DNA of 64,000 nt, from positions 186,001 through 250,000 of the forward strand of contig CANFTW010000004.1 of assembly GCA_947450025.1 (NCBI GenBank), read 5' to 3'. Shown here piece after piece: positions 1 through 9,577 of this stretch. The stretch's first letter is position 1. Each line of letters begins with the position of its first letter. The notes under the pieces were generated by a model. The model made no database searches. It had not been told where the DNA came from and saw only the letters and a list, made by a program, of their open reading frames with translations. Both the position numbers and the translations under genes were made by a program. This stretch comes from Bacteroidota bacterium. GTDB taxonomy: Bacteria > Bacteroidota > Bacteroidia > B-17B0 > Aurantibacillaceae.

Positions 1-1853
1 AACACTTGGATTGGAACTCCTGAAAAGTTGGACACTTTTGTCCAACTAACGCCACCATTTTCTGTTACCTGAATTAATCCATCATCTGTACCTACCACTA
101 TTAATTGTTCGTTTAATGGCGATTCAGATAAAGCGGTTATATTGCCGTAAATAGAAGTGGATTGATTTTTAGCAACCGCATCCATACTCCATACTTTACC
201 CATCACTGGTAATTTATTTCTATCAATACCTGCTGTTAAATCAGGACTTATAACTTTCCATGAATTTCCTCTATCGTCACTTCTAAATAATTTATTAGCA
301 GCAAAGTAAATACGCTTATTATCAAATTTGCTAATGATTAAAGGCGCATCCCAATTAAAACGATAGGCAGGTTCCCCATTTTTTTCCATTGGTTTAATGT
401 CAATAGCTTCTCCATTTTTTCGATCGTAACGCACTAAGCCTCCATACTGCCATTGGCTGTATACAATGTTTGGTTCAGTTGGGTCAACTCGTGATTGAAA
501 ACCATCACCACCAACGGTAACAAACCAATCGGCATTAGTAATTCCGCTAGCGCTAATCGTTCTGTTAGGCCCACCTAAGGTATTGTTATCTTGTGTGCCA
601 CCATACACATAATAAAATGGTTTGCTATTATCTACACATACTCTATAAAACTGAGTAATTGGTAAGTTTGAGCAAAAACGCCATGTTTGAGCACCATCCA
701 TACTTTCGTATAAACCACCATCGCAACCCATAATTAAGTGTCCTGTATTTCTTGGATCAATATATAAAGCATGATTATCGACATGTTTATTTTTTTCTCC
801 AACCCCTCTAAAAGTTTTACCACCATCTGTTGTTACTTGCGCCCAGGTATCTAAACTATATACTTTGTTTTCATCTTTTGGATCGGCAACAATTTCTTGA
901 TAATAATTTCCGGCTGTTGACCAATCATTTTGTTTTTCCCAACTAGCACCACGGTTGGTACTTTTATAAAATCCTTTGCCTTCGGCAGCTTCCACAATGG
1001 CATACACATAATCTGTGTTCGCTGGAGAAATTGCTAAACCAATTCTTCCCACATCACCACTAGGTAAACCATTGGTTAATTTATTCCAAGTCACACCATA
1101 GTCGGTACTTTTATAAATAGCACTTTCGGGTCCGCCACTAATGTAAGTGTATTCATGACGACGACGCTGATGTGCCGAAGCATACACAATGTTAGGATGC
1201 TTCATATCAATTAATACATCATTGCAACCTGTGTTTTCGCTAATGGTTAATGTTTGTTTCCAGGTTTTTCCACCATCGGTTGTTTTATAAATACCACGCT
1301 CACCGCCGGCATTCCATAAAGGACCATAAGCCGCCACATACACAATATCAGAGTTTGTTGGATCAACCGAAATTCTTCCGATGTGTTCAGACTTTTCTAA
1401 GCCCATGTTTTTCCAAGTTTTTCCACCATCCTCACTTTTATAAACCCCATCTCCATATCCTACGGCACGTTGATTATTATTTTCTCCAGAGCCTACCCAA
1501 ATAACGTTTGAGTTACTAGGGTCAATGGTAATACAACCAATAGAATAAGAATTTTGATTATCAAAAATTGGGTAAAACGAAACCCCAGCATTATCTGTTT
1601 TAAAAACACCACCAGCAGCCGCTACAACATACCATTGATTTCGATTATTGGGATTAACCGCAATATCCCCTACTCGGCCTGATGTTACTGCAGGACCTAA
1701 GGAACGAAAGGATAAAGCCGAATAAGTTTCGGATTTAAACAAAGGATTAGTTTGTTCAGATTTAGAATCTTTAAAACTAGTTGTTTTTTGAGCATTAAGC
1801 GATATGGCGCTTGTTAACGCTATAGAAACTATTAAATTGGTAGATAACTTCAT
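1..1853 (-). CDS. BNR/VPS10-like beta-propeller exported protein, 5' part only (runs off window edge)
   Basis: The minus-strand frame is open from an ATG at 1853 to position 1, giving at least 617 residues; the stop lies outside the window. Residues 1-22 form a signal peptide ending near LNAQ. The rest carries repeated Asp-box motifs (SEDGGKTW, TTDGGKTW, STDYGVTW, TENGGVSW), each marking a turn in a sialidase/VPS10-type beta-propeller blade. Motifs GGTQDN and VGGDGF resemble the large Bacteroidota 'glycosyl hydrolase, BNR repeat / sortilin-like' proteins, usually about 1000 residues, so roughly the C-terminal third or more is missing. A surface or periplasmic location is likely; the substrate is unknown. 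It is divergent from the PyrR-like gene. No catalytic sialidase residues were identified, so an enzymatic role is not claimed. Confidence 0.85.
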   Translation of the reverse strand, partial: MKLSTNLIVSIALTSAISLNAQKTTSFKDSKSEQTNPLFKSETYSALSFRSLGPAVTSGRVGDIAVNPNNRNQWYVVAAAGGVFKTDNAGVSFYPIFDNQNSYSIGCITIDPSNSNVIWVGSGENNNQRAVGYGDGVYKSEDGGKTWKNMGLEKSEHIGRISVDPTNSDIVYVAAYGPLWNAGGERGIYKTTDGGKTWKQTLTISENTGCNDVLIDMKHPNIVYASAHQRRRHEYTYISGGPESAIYKSTDYGVTWNKLTNGLPSGDVGRIGLAISPANTDYVYAIVEAAEGKGFYKSTNRGASWEKQNDWSTAGNYYQEIVADPKDENKVYSLDTWAQVTTDGGKTFRGVGEKNKHVDNHALYIDPRNTGHLIMGCDGGLYESMDGAQTWRFCSNLPITQFYRVCVDNSKPFYYVYGGTQDNNTLGGPNRTISASGITNADWFVTVGGDGFQSRVDPTEPNIVYSQWQYGGLVRYDRKNGEAIDIKPMEKNGEPAYRFNWDAPLIISKFDNKRIYFAANKLFRSDDRGNSWKVISPDLTAGIDRNKLPVMGKVWSMDAVAKNQSTSIYGNITALSESPLNEQLIVVGTDDGLIQVTENGGVSWTKVSNFSGVPIQV

Positions 1854-1989
1854 GGATTAAGTTTTAGTTATACAAAACTATTCTTTTTAGCGAAAGCTTA
1901 TTAACCTTTTATTGACATTTAATAATTACCTCATGCTGAATATATTTCAACAGTTGTTCAGGATAAATGAAAATCAATTAGATTTGTAT

Positions 1990-2493
1990 ATGGAAAAAAC
2001 TAAGATTTTAGATTCGGTACAAATCAGTCAAAAATTAAATCGTATGGCTTACCAAGTATACGAGAATAATTTCAAGGAAAAAGAATTACTGATTGTTGGC
2101 ATTGAAGGTAATGGCTATAAAGTAGCCGAAAAAATAGTGGCTATTTTAAATTCCATTTCTCCTGTAAAAACCAAATTGGGAAAAATTAAAATTGACAAAG
2201 AAAATCCATGGAGCTTTGAACCAAAAATTGATTTTACAGAAAAAGATTTCGAAAACAAATCGGTGATTTTGGTAGATGATGTTTTAAATAGTGGAAAAAC
2301 TTTAATTTATGCGGTTAAACTGTTTTTAAATAAACCAGTGAAACAATTAAACACCTTAGTATTAGTTGATAGAAGCCACACTCGTTTTCCTGTAAAAGCA
2401 GATTTTGTAGGCCTATCCTTATCAACGACTTTACAAGAAAGAATCGATACCGATTTTTCGAAAAAAGGAAAAGAAGCGGTTTATTTAGTTTAA
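1990..2493 (+). CDS. PyrR-like phosphoribosyltransferase
   Basis: A 167-residue type I phosphoribosyltransferase. The PRPP-binding loop is visible as VILVDDVLNSGKT (about residues 92-104), with two acidic residues followed by a Gly-Lys-Thr turn. The N-terminal segment LLIVGIEGNG fits the usual beta-strand and loop of the fold. An open frame extends upstream to a TTG at 1912, but that extension (ending NENQLDLY) resembles no family member, so the ATG at 1990 is preferred. Relatives are annotated as PyrR-type or hypoxanthine/xanthine-type; the substrate cannot be decided here, and no pyrimidine genes are adjacent. A perfect terminator hairpin follows the stop. Confidence 0.75.
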   Translation: MEKTKILDSVQISQKLNRMAYQVYENNFKEKELLIVGIEGNGYKVAEKIVAILNSISPVKTKLGKIKIDKENPWSFEPKIDFTEKDFENKSVILVDDVLNSGKTLIYAVKLFLNKPVKQLNTLVLVDRSHTRFPVKADFVGLSLSTTLQERIDTDFSKKGKEAVYLV

Positions 2494-2517
2494 TCCAAGA
2501 CATTATTTATTATTAAA

Positions 2518-2548
2518 AAAAATCCCCGAAGGTTCTTCGGGGATTTTT
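2518..2548. terminator. Bidirectional intrinsic terminator
   Basis: A perfect 14-bp stem (AAAAATCCCCGAAG / CTTCGGGGATTTTT) closes a 3-nt loop. The A-run on one side and T-run on the other give a U-tract on either strand. It lies between the convergent stops of the PyrR-like gene and the PKD adhesin, so it probably serves both. Confidence 0.9.
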
Positions 2549-2551
2549 AAT

Positions 2552-5500
2552 TTATTTCAATAAAGTGACATGACCTATATATTCATGTTTCTTACCAAGT
2601 ACATCTTTCAATTTCACTTTCCAAGTATACACATCTTGTTTTCCTTCGGCATTTTTTCCTTGAACTTTACCGTTCCAACCTTTGGTAATATCATCCGTGT
2701 AAAAAATCATCGCACCCCAACGATCAAAAATCCACATTTCATAATGTGCAATACCAATACCTGAACCATTAAAATAATCATTAATACCATCTTCATTAGT
2801 TGGTGTAAAAGCATTAGGTATGTAGAATGTAAATTCAGGTGCTATCTCCACTGGTACAATCGCTGTGTCTCTGCAACCATATTGATTTTCAATAATAATA
2901 TTAGAATAATAGGTTGCCGCTGTTACATCATTATAAAAATGTTCTGGATTAATATGTGTAGAATCTATTTTAATAGGTCCATCACCAAATGTCCACCACC
3001 ATTTAACGTAATCATGAGATTGATTGTTGAATGTAATTAATGGCGTTAAAATACTACCTGGACTAGGACTCACATAATAACTTGCTACAGGCACAGGGAA
3101 CACGGTAACGTATGCTAATTTATTATTTGTGTTAACACATCCACTATCCGTAGTCACGGTTAAACTAATATCAAATTGAGCTAACTGACTACTGCTATTA
3201 TTTGTATAACAATGATTCACACTAGCGTTTGTAGGATTTGTTACACTTGATCCATCTCCTAATGACCATTGCCATTGTGAAATTCTTGCAGGACCCGTAA
3301 TGGCAGGCGTAGCATCGGTAAACGTAACGCAATGTTTAGGACATCCATCTGGATCATTCACACTAAACATTGGACTAGGGTTATAATTCACATAAATTGT
3401 TTTTTTTATGGTATCTCTACATCCATTATTTGTTACTGATACCAAACCTATGGTTTGTGTACCTGCCCCACTAAATGTATTATTAGCACTTTGGCCATTC
3501 GCTTCAATAGTGCTGATTGAATTATTAAAATCCCAGAACCAATTTGTAATCGTACCACTATTAGCTAATGTTTGAGCCGAGAATGTCATCGCCACTTGAT
3601 CACAAGCAGATGCATTAGCAATTCGCACCAATGGTTTTGGATAAATTTGAACTTGTTTAACCACAGTTGCTTGACATCCTAAATCGGAAGTTACCGATAA
3701 CGTTGCATTATAGGTTCCAGCTAATAAGTAGGTATGTGTTGTAATTGCAGAAGCTGTCGATGAGAATGTTCCTCCATCTCCAAAACTCCAAGCGTAAACA
3801 GTATTTGTGCCAACAGGGATTGTTGTCGTCGAGCCGTCAAATGATACAGGTTGATTATTGATACACTTATTTGCATAAGTGAAATCAGGAACTGGTGACG
3901 GATTAATACTAACTGTTCTAGTAATAGTTGCTGTACAAGAAGTATTAGACATAATATTTAAGGTGATGTTTTTCACACCACTTGTAGAATATATTAAAGG
4001 ACTTGGATTAGCTGACGTTGATGTAGCAGGGCTAGCTCCTGTGTCAAAATTCCAACTATAACTTGTAATATTATTTGGTGCAGAAACGCTTGATGTGTTA
4101 TTTAATAAAATATTAGAATTTGTACAAGCACCTACCGGATTAAACGTTGCTATAGGAACGGCACCAACGTTAACAGGTATTAACACACTATCTCGGCAAC
4201 CATTGTTGGTGACGACACTTAACTCGACACTATAGGTTCCTGCAACAGTATAAGTGTTGGTTGGTGTTTGAGTGGTATTATCAACAATCCCATTATTATC
4301 AAAATCCCATGACCAATTGGTAATATTATCAGGAGCAGAAACACTAGAGGTATTTCCAAAGGTAGTTGCTAAACCTAAACAAACTGTATTGGCAGAGATA
4401 GCAGCGGTTGGATTTGGATAAACCGTTAATGTTTTTGTAATAATACCATGACATCCGCTTGAATTTGTAACGGTGTAAGTCACATTTTTGATACCAGGAG
4501 TCGTATAAGTATGAGAAGGATTTGCTCCAGTCCCATGTGGGGTTCCATCTCCATAATCCCAATCATGAGCCGCTATACCAGTTGTTGGTGAAGCCGCACT
4601 AGTAAAATTAGTAACGGTATTTAAACAGGCATTAGAAGTTAAAAAATCAGCATTAATAGCAGAAGAAACAGACAATACTTGAGTAATACTATCGGTACAT
4701 CCACCATTTGACACCAATAACTGCACACTATACGTACCTGGTGTTGTGTATGTGTTGGTAGGGCTTTGTGTTGTATTATCTGTAATCCCATCATTATTAA
4801 AATCCCAATAATAATTTGAAATTGGAGGGCCACCGTTTACTGAAGTTGTATTGACAAATGGTACACTCAAGCCATTAGCACATGGGTTTGTTGAGAAGGT
4901 GAAATTGGCCAATGGATTGGGGACAATATTAAATGTAGAATACAAGACGGGACTCTGACAACTGGTTCCCTGCATACCGAGCGTGACGGAATAGGTTCCG
5001 GAGGTGGAAGTGGTAATACATTGATTGGTGTTTCCCGTGGCCCCTGGCCCGGTCCATGAATAGGAGGTAAAGCCTGGTGGTGCACATAAAGTATTGGTGA
5101 CCGTAGAACACATATTAGTGGTAGTTTGACCAACCGGAATATCCGTACCATTTAAATTTAAAGTCATTGGATCACAAGCGGCGTCAATATAACAATATCC
5201 AGGATGGGCGCCCTGAGCTGCGACACATCCCCCAACTGTAAACTCAATATTTACACACTGACCAATATAATTGGTTAAATCAAATGAACGTGTTTGCCAT
5301 GGCAAATAACTCCAAGCTGCTCCACTAGAAGCATTTGTATAAGATATAAAGTTAGGATCTCCACTTGAACAAGCAGAACCTTGCTGCGCCACTTGATATT
5401 GAGCACAAGGAATAACGACGTTGTTACAAGTTTCGAATTTGATATTAAAGAACGGTTGATCTGAACAAGCATGTCCGCCATCCTGCAAAATAACAGCGTA

Positions 5501-6097
5501 TTTATATACAAATACGGAGTTTGCTGCCGTTACCGTAAAAGTTTGATTTAATCGATAAGAAACACCACCTGTGCCAGTTTGACCTAAACGACAAGCGAAA
5601 TTTCCTCCACCAGGAGGCACTGTAGCTACTAAAGGCACATTAGGATCAGTTCCCGGACCTACAAGAACTGCTTGAGTTGTAGCTGCTGCGCAACAGCCAG
5701 CCATGGTAATTGAATTATTGTTAGTACCTTCTAGAGCTGTCCAGCCTGCTAAAGTTCCAGTCTCAAAGCCAGGGTTAGTACAAGGAGCTTGAACAGTAGG
5801 ATTTGGGGCATTTGTTCTTAATCCAAAATGAAAATCAATATAATTTCTCTTTAAAACGGCAACAATTCGTCTTTGCTTCCACAACTCATTTGTATTCATT
5901 TGAGCTTGAACCCATGCAGCATCTTCATCAAATCCAATTAATGAGTCTGCTGAAAACTCATAGGGCAAGTAAAACTTGTCAATATTTTCGCCATTCAAGC
6001 CTTTATGCTCATGATGACTGTCTGTTTGAGCAAATCCAAGTTTTGATAAACCCAACAAGTAAATAAAAACAACAAATACTTTATAAAAACGTTTCAT
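2552..6097 (-). CDS. PKD-repeat adhesin with type B T9SS C-terminal sorting domain
   Basis: 1181 residues, with a signal peptide at 1-24 (ending GFAQ). After it come a Cys-rich N-terminal region of about 300 residues and an Ig-like segment. About eight PKD-type repeats follow, recognisable by W(D/S)FGDG-like and HTYxxxGTY motifs plus a recurrent GCxD turn. The C-terminal 90 residues match the gliding-motility-associated C-terminal domain: YIPNAFTPTNEDGINDYF, IFDRWG, YTWKVKLKD, GHVTLLK. In Bacteroidota this domain targets proteins through the type IX secretion system to the cell surface. A surface adhesin or matrix protein is inferred. Repeats one and three are very similar, suggesting recent duplication. 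A segment at about 4951-5090 is unusually GC-rich. No T9SS machinery gene is in the window. Confidence 0.9.
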   Translation of the reverse strand: MKRFYKVFVVFIYLLGLSKLGFAQTDSHHEHKGLNGENIDKFYLPYEFSADSLIGFDEDAAWVQAQMNTNELWKQRRIVAVLKRNYIDFHFGLRTNAPNPTVQAPCTNPGFETGTLAGWTALEGTNNNSITMAGCCAAATTQAVLVGPGTDPNVPLVATVPPGGGNFACRLGQTGTGGVSYRLNQTFTVTAANSVFVYKYAVILQDGGHACSDQPFFNIKFETCNNVVIPCAQYQVAQQGSACSSGDPNFISYTNASSGAAWSYLPWQTRSFDLTNYIGQCVNIEFTVGGCVAAQGAHPGYCYIDAACDPMTLNLNGTDIPVGQTTTNMCSTVTNTLCAPPGFTSYSWTGPGATGNTNQCITTSTSGTYSVTLGMQGTSCQSPVLYSTFNIVPNPLANFTFSTNPCANGLSVPFVNTTSVNGGPPISNYYWDFNNDGITDNTTQSPTNTYTTPGTYSVQLLVSNGGCTDSITQVLSVSSAINADFLTSNACLNTVTNFTSAASPTTGIAAHDWDYGDGTPHGTGANPSHTYTTPGIKNVTYTVTNSSGCHGIITKTLTVYPNPTAAISANTVCLGLATTFGNTSSVSAPDNITNWSWDFDNNGIVDNTTQTPTNTYTVAGTYSVELSVVTNNGCRDSVLIPVNVGAVPIATFNPVGACTNSNILLNNTSSVSAPNNITSYSWNFDTGASPATSTSANPSPLIYSTSGVKNITLNIMSNTSCTATITRTVSINPSPVPDFTYANKCINNQPVSFDGSTTTIPVGTNTVYAWSFGDGGTFSSTASAITTHTYLLAGTYNATLSVTSDLGCQATVVKQVQIYPKPLVRIANASACDQVAMTFSAQTLANSGTITNWFWDFNNSISTIEANGQSANNTFSGAGTQTIGLVSVTNNGCRDTIKKTIYVNYNPSPMFSVNDPDGCPKHCVTFTDATPAITGPARISQWQWSLGDGSSVTNPTNASVNHCYTNNSSSQLAQFDISLTVTTDSGCVNTNNKLAYVTVFPVPVASYYVSPSPGSILTPLITFNNQSHDYVKWWWTFGDGPIKIDSTHINPEHFYNDVTAATYYSNIIIENQYGCRDTAIVPVEIAPEFTFYIPNAFTPTNEDGINDYFNGSGIGIAHYEMWIFDRWGAMIFYTDDITKGWNGKVQGKNAEGKQDVYTWKVKLKDVLGKKHEYIGHVTLLK

Positions 6098-6153
6098 ATA
6101 TGATAATGATTAATTGTACTAAATATAAAATTTCAAAAAATAGGAACTTCATC

Positions 6154-6179
6154 ATTTTTATGGAAAAAACCATAAAAAT
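6154..6179. terminator. AT-rich hairpin between asnB operon and PKD gene
   Basis: ATTTTTATGG and CCATAAAAAT form a perfect 10-bp inverted repeat around six A residues. It lies in the 253-base gap after the asnB stop and upstream of the PKD adhesin. The stem is mostly A/T, so a weak terminator for the minus-strand operon is possible but not secure. The rest of this gap (6098-6350) shows no gene. Confidence 0.35.
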
Positions 6180-6350
6180 TAGCATTACAATAATAAAGCA
6201 TTTTTAGAGATTTATCAATATCTAAACTAAAAAAATGAGGATGCTAACTAATTTTTAGAGGGGTTTCACCCATTACTATTCTGAAGAAATCTGGAAGATT
6301 AGTCGATTGGTCGAATTTAAAGATGGAATCTGAAACATTGAATTTGCTGA

Positions 6351-8246
6351 TTAAATCAAAGAATAAACCTTTTTCCAAACCGCAAAAGAATATAATCTGA
6401 GGATAAAATTTGGTTTTTGAGCCAATAATTGATTGAAATTCTTAGAAAGATGGTTCAAATCTACAAAATTGAGCTGCTGATGGATCGTATCCAAGATTTC
6501 TGTTTGATGTGATAAAAGCCATTTTTGAACTGGAGCTTCAAAACCTATTTTATCTCTTCGCTGGTAAATTTCAATTGGAAGATATGCCTTAGAAGCTTCT
6601 CGCAATAAATATTTAGAAATACCATTCCTTATTTTCTTATTTCCTTCAATTGAAAACACGTAATTAACTAACTCCACATCATCGGCAAAAGGCACACGAC
6701 TTTCAATGCCAAAAGCCATACTACAGCGATCTTCACATTTTAAATAAGATTTCAGTCTACCATGATAGTCGATTCGTAATTGCTGATTAAGCGATTTCGC
6801 AATCTTTTCACTTTGACTTTTTCCGAATTGTTTTTTATCAGATGTAAAATATTGAGCATAAGTAAGACTTAACCCAAACGTATCTTTTAAGAGTGTTTTA
6901 CCCAATAATGCATAGCCATTTGGCACAGTTTGTTTAGATTCAGCTATTTGTTTTAAAGATGCCAATCCTAAATTCTCTTTCCACTGAGCCATAAAATGAT
7001 GTGAGTATCCTCCAAATAATTCATCTGCTCCTTGTCCATCTAAAAGCACTTTTACACCATGCTCAGCGGCCAACTTCATCACTCTGTGCTGAGTATACGT
7101 ACTGGTACTCCATACAGGCAAATCCTGATAATAATTTAAACTTTCGATATCTCTAAAAAATTCATCGGCAGTTGGACTAACTGTTCTCCAATTACCTCCC
7201 ACAAAATCAGATACTTTTTTGGCATATTGCGTTTCATCAAATGATTCATTTGGAAAAACAGCGGTAAATAGTTTTAAAGATTTATCTGGCTGCAAATGCT
7301 TAACCATGCCCGCAATAATGGAACTATCTAAACCTCCACTCAAACAAGATCCAACTTCCACATCACTTCTTAATCTCAAATCAATCGCATGGAGTAATTT
7401 TTTCTCAATCGCTTGAATGATTTCAGAATCTGATTTTGAAGACAAGGTTTTATGAGGAAGCGAATAATAATTAGTGATTTTTATGGAATGATTGTCTAAT
7501 TGATAAACCAAATAATGAGATGGTTTTAATTCATAAATGCCTTTAAATAATGACTGATCCGTTGTTTCTAAATTTCCATTAACAATAAAATCAAACTGCG
7601 AAATTTCGTTAATTTCAAACTCCACTAATTTAGATTTTATAAAAGCTTTATACTCACTTGCAAATGCAAAAGCATCTGTTGTATTTGAATAATAAAAAGG
7701 CTTTACCCCCACCCGATCTCTAGCACAAAACACTTGATTGTTTTTTTTATCAAACAATGCAAACGCAAACATGCCATTAAACTTCTGTAAACATTTAAAA
7801 CCCCATTCTTTATAAGCTTCGATGACAACTTCTGTATCTGTTTGAGTGACAAAAAAATGTCCTTTTTGTTTTAACTCCTCTCGCAGTTCTATGTAGTTAA
7901 AAACTTCTCCATTAAACGTAATCCAATAATCACCTTGTGCATCACACATCGGTTGATGACCTGATTCTGACAAATCAATGATTGATAATCGTCGGTGAGC
8001 TAAAACAAAATCATAATTAGTGTCGATATTTTGAAAAGATGATTTGGGATTAAATAAAAAAGTATCCCGCTCTTTATTAACTAATGGAGTCTCATTTGAA
8101 TAAACCGGCACCGAATTTGTTTTTGAAAAAAAAGCAAAACCTTCTCCATCAGGCCCTCTATGCTTAATAGCTTGGTTCATAGCAAATACAGCATCTTTAA
8201 GAGATACTGTATTTGTCTTTGAAATAATTCCGGCTATACCACACAT
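6351..8246 (-). CDS. asnB: AsnB-type glutamine-hydrolysing asparagine synthetase / amidotransferase
   Basis: 631 residues. Cys2 of MCGIAG is the glutaminase nucleophile of class II amidotransferases, followed by HRGPDGEG and LAHRRLSIID. The synthetase domain carries the ATP pyrophosphatase loop SGGLDSS at about 303-309, LLDGQGADELFGGY, and GIESRVPFAD. About 35 extra residues (roughly 41-78) separate HRGPDGEG from LAHRRL, compared with the short linker of E. coli AsnB. The gene follows two tandem deacetylases with a 14-nt gap, so it is probably the last gene of their operon. Free asparagine synthesis is the family default. The context also allows amidation of a uronic acid in an envelope glycan, as AsnB homologues in polysaccharide loci are thought to do. 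Confidence 0.9.
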   Translation of the reverse strand: MCGIAGIISKTNTVSLKDAVFAMNQAIKHRGPDGEGFAFFSKTNSVPVYSNETPLVNKERDTFLFNPKSSFQNIDTNYDFVLAHRRLSIIDLSESGHQPMCDAQGDYWITFNGEVFNYIELREELKQKGHFFVTQTDTEVVIEAYKEWGFKCLQKFNGMFAFALFDKKNNQVFCARDRVGVKPFYYSNTTDAFAFASEYKAFIKSKLVEFEINEISQFDFIVNGNLETTDQSLFKGIYELKPSHYLVYQLDNHSIKITNYYSLPHKTLSSKSDSEIIQAIEKKLLHAIDLRLRSDVEVGSCLSGGLDSSIIAGMVKHLQPDKSLKLFTAVFPNESFDETQYAKKVSDFVGGNWRTVSPTADEFFRDIESLNYYQDLPVWSTSTYTQHRVMKLAAEHGVKVLLDGQGADELFGGYSHHFMAQWKENLGLASLKQIAESKQTVPNGYALLGKTLLKDTFGLSLTYAQYFTSDKKQFGKSQSEKIAKSLNQQLRIDYHGRLKSYLKCEDRCSMAFGIESRVPFADDVELVNYVFSIEGNKKIRNGISKYLLREASKAYLPIEIYQRRDKIGFEAPVQKWLLSHQTEILDTIHQQLNFVDLNHLSKNFNQLLAQKPNFILRLYSFAVWKKVYSLI

Positions 8247-8260
8247 AACATTTTTTGTAT

Positions 8261-9577
8261 TTATTTATAATCAATATTTTGTTTGGATAATATTAATGAT
8301 CTTTTATATACATCAATCCATTCTTTTTGAGTGCTAACAAAACTATCATTATGCCAAACAGAAACAAATTCTCCTCCTTGTTTTTTCACCGTTCTTAAAA
8401 GTTGATCAATAAATTGATTAGCCTGTTCTACATTATATCCATTATAATCTCTCAACGTCCCTTCCATGATTGTACTAGGATGTATCATTAACGAAGTTGG
8501 TTCGTTTTTTTGCAAATCAAACCAAGGATAAGGCGTGCATAATCCAGATCTGAATCCAGATTCAGAAGCATAAATCATCGTATAATCATCCGTAATTCCA
8601 GCCTGAATAAATGCCCTATATGTTTCTGGAAACTTTACTCGTAAAAAATGACAGCGCGCTGAAGTCACTTTTTTTTCAATGATATTTTCTAATCGTTGCT
8701 TTTCTAATTCAATTTTTTCTATATCATTAAATGATTCATAGGATGGATGAAGACCCATCGTATGATCATTTGATAATTTTTTTAATAATTTTCTAAAACC
8801 ATTACTTTGATAATGAGGATTCTTATCATACTTAGAATAATCACCAATCAATACAAAATACTGCAATTGAGTTTGTGTTTCTTTACTTAGCGTATTAATG
8901 AATTGAAATGTATTATAAGGATCTTTTTCTTCGTTTAAATTACTAACGATACGTTGAGTTACTTGGTTAAGTTTTAAAGAAAAAACATCTTTTAATAATC
9001 CTCCGATGTTACGTTTTAATCCTTTATGAGCAAATGCAAAAGCATTATCGATATCAATCGTTGAGACAAAATTAAATTCTCTTTGGTGAAATTTCAAAGA
9101 AGGATAATAATGATTTAACTTTTCGCTAAATTGCTGAATCGCACTATTTAAAAAAGGAATTCGCAAACAATTGTATTGATAGGCAATGCTGCATTCTGCT
9201 TTAAATCGCTGATGTTCATCTAAATCTGAGTTTAGATATTCCTCATAACGTGATGCAAAATAAAACGTCATCGCGAAAATATCATACCCTAAAAAGTCTG
9301 AAGAATTTGATTTAAAAAATTTAGGAAAATCTATAACATCAATCTCAGCCTCGATTATTTTAGATTTGATGTCTGATTCAAATAATAAATTGTCTGATTG
9401 AATAAACACATCACACTTTTGATGAATTGAAGTATAAGCCATCTTTGGAAGAGGACTACTCAAAAAATCTTCTTGATGATCAGTTAATTGAAAGGCAGTC
9501 TTCAAGATTTGTCCAAACACCAAGTCCATAGCATACGAAACACGTGGTGTGATATGATGGGTGTAAATTAATATCAT
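8261..9577 (-). CDS. Polysaccharide-deacetylase-like protein, second of tandem pair
   Basis: 438 residues, no signal peptide, predicted cytoplasmic. The N-terminus MILIYTHHITPRVSY and the core motifs STIDIDNAF (about 172-180), MGLHPSY, IHPSTI and VWHND match a Bacteroidota polysaccharide-deacetylase-related family found in glycan loci. TIDID corresponds to the first Asp motif of the NodB fold. The usual H-x3-H metal pair is not evident: GLHPSYES has a single histidine. The start ATG overlaps the stop of the upstream paralogue (ATGA), so the two are translationally coupled. By eye the two proteins share roughly a third or more of their residues, concentrated in the N-terminus and the motifs. 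Substrate unknown. Confidence 0.75.
   Translation of the reverse strand: MILIYTHHITPRVSYAMDLVFGQILKTAFQLTDHQEDFLSSPLPKMAYTSIHQKCDVFIQSDNLLFESDIKSKIIEAEIDVIDFPKFFKSNSSDFLGYDIFAMTFYFASRYEEYLNSDLDEHQRFKAECSIAYQYNCLRIPFLNSAIQQFSEKLNHYYPSLKFHQREFNFVSTIDIDNAFAFAHKGLKRNIGGLLKDVFSLKLNQVTQRIVSNLNEEKDPYNTFQFINTLSKETQTQLQYFVLIGDYSKYDKNPHYQSNGFRKLLKKLSNDHTMGLHPSYESFNDIEKIELEKQRLENIIEKKVTSARCHFLRVKFPETYRAFIQAGITDDYTMIYASESGFRSGLCTPYPWFDLQKNEPTSLMIHPSTIMEGTLRDYNGYNVEQANQFIDQLLRTVKKQGGEFVSVWHNDSFVSTQKEWIDVYKRSLILSKQNIDYK

Noticed and set aside
1250-1504. 84-residue plus-strand frame
   Set aside because: Lies antisense within the continuous BNR protein frame; His-rich from Asp-box complements.
4867-5151. 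Two open minus-strand frames (94 and 60 residues) inside the PKD gene
   Set aside because: They are shadows of the GC-rich stretch, in frames other than the PKD reading frame, with no start context.
6098-6350. Gene or RNA in the 253-base gap
   Set aside because: Only a weak AT-rich hairpin is seen; no tRNA-like or ORF signal.
6351-8246. asnB as part of a complete polysaccharide biosynthesis locus
   Set aside because: No sugar-nucleotide, flippase or multiple glycosyltransferase genes flank it; only the two deacetylase-like genes are linked.
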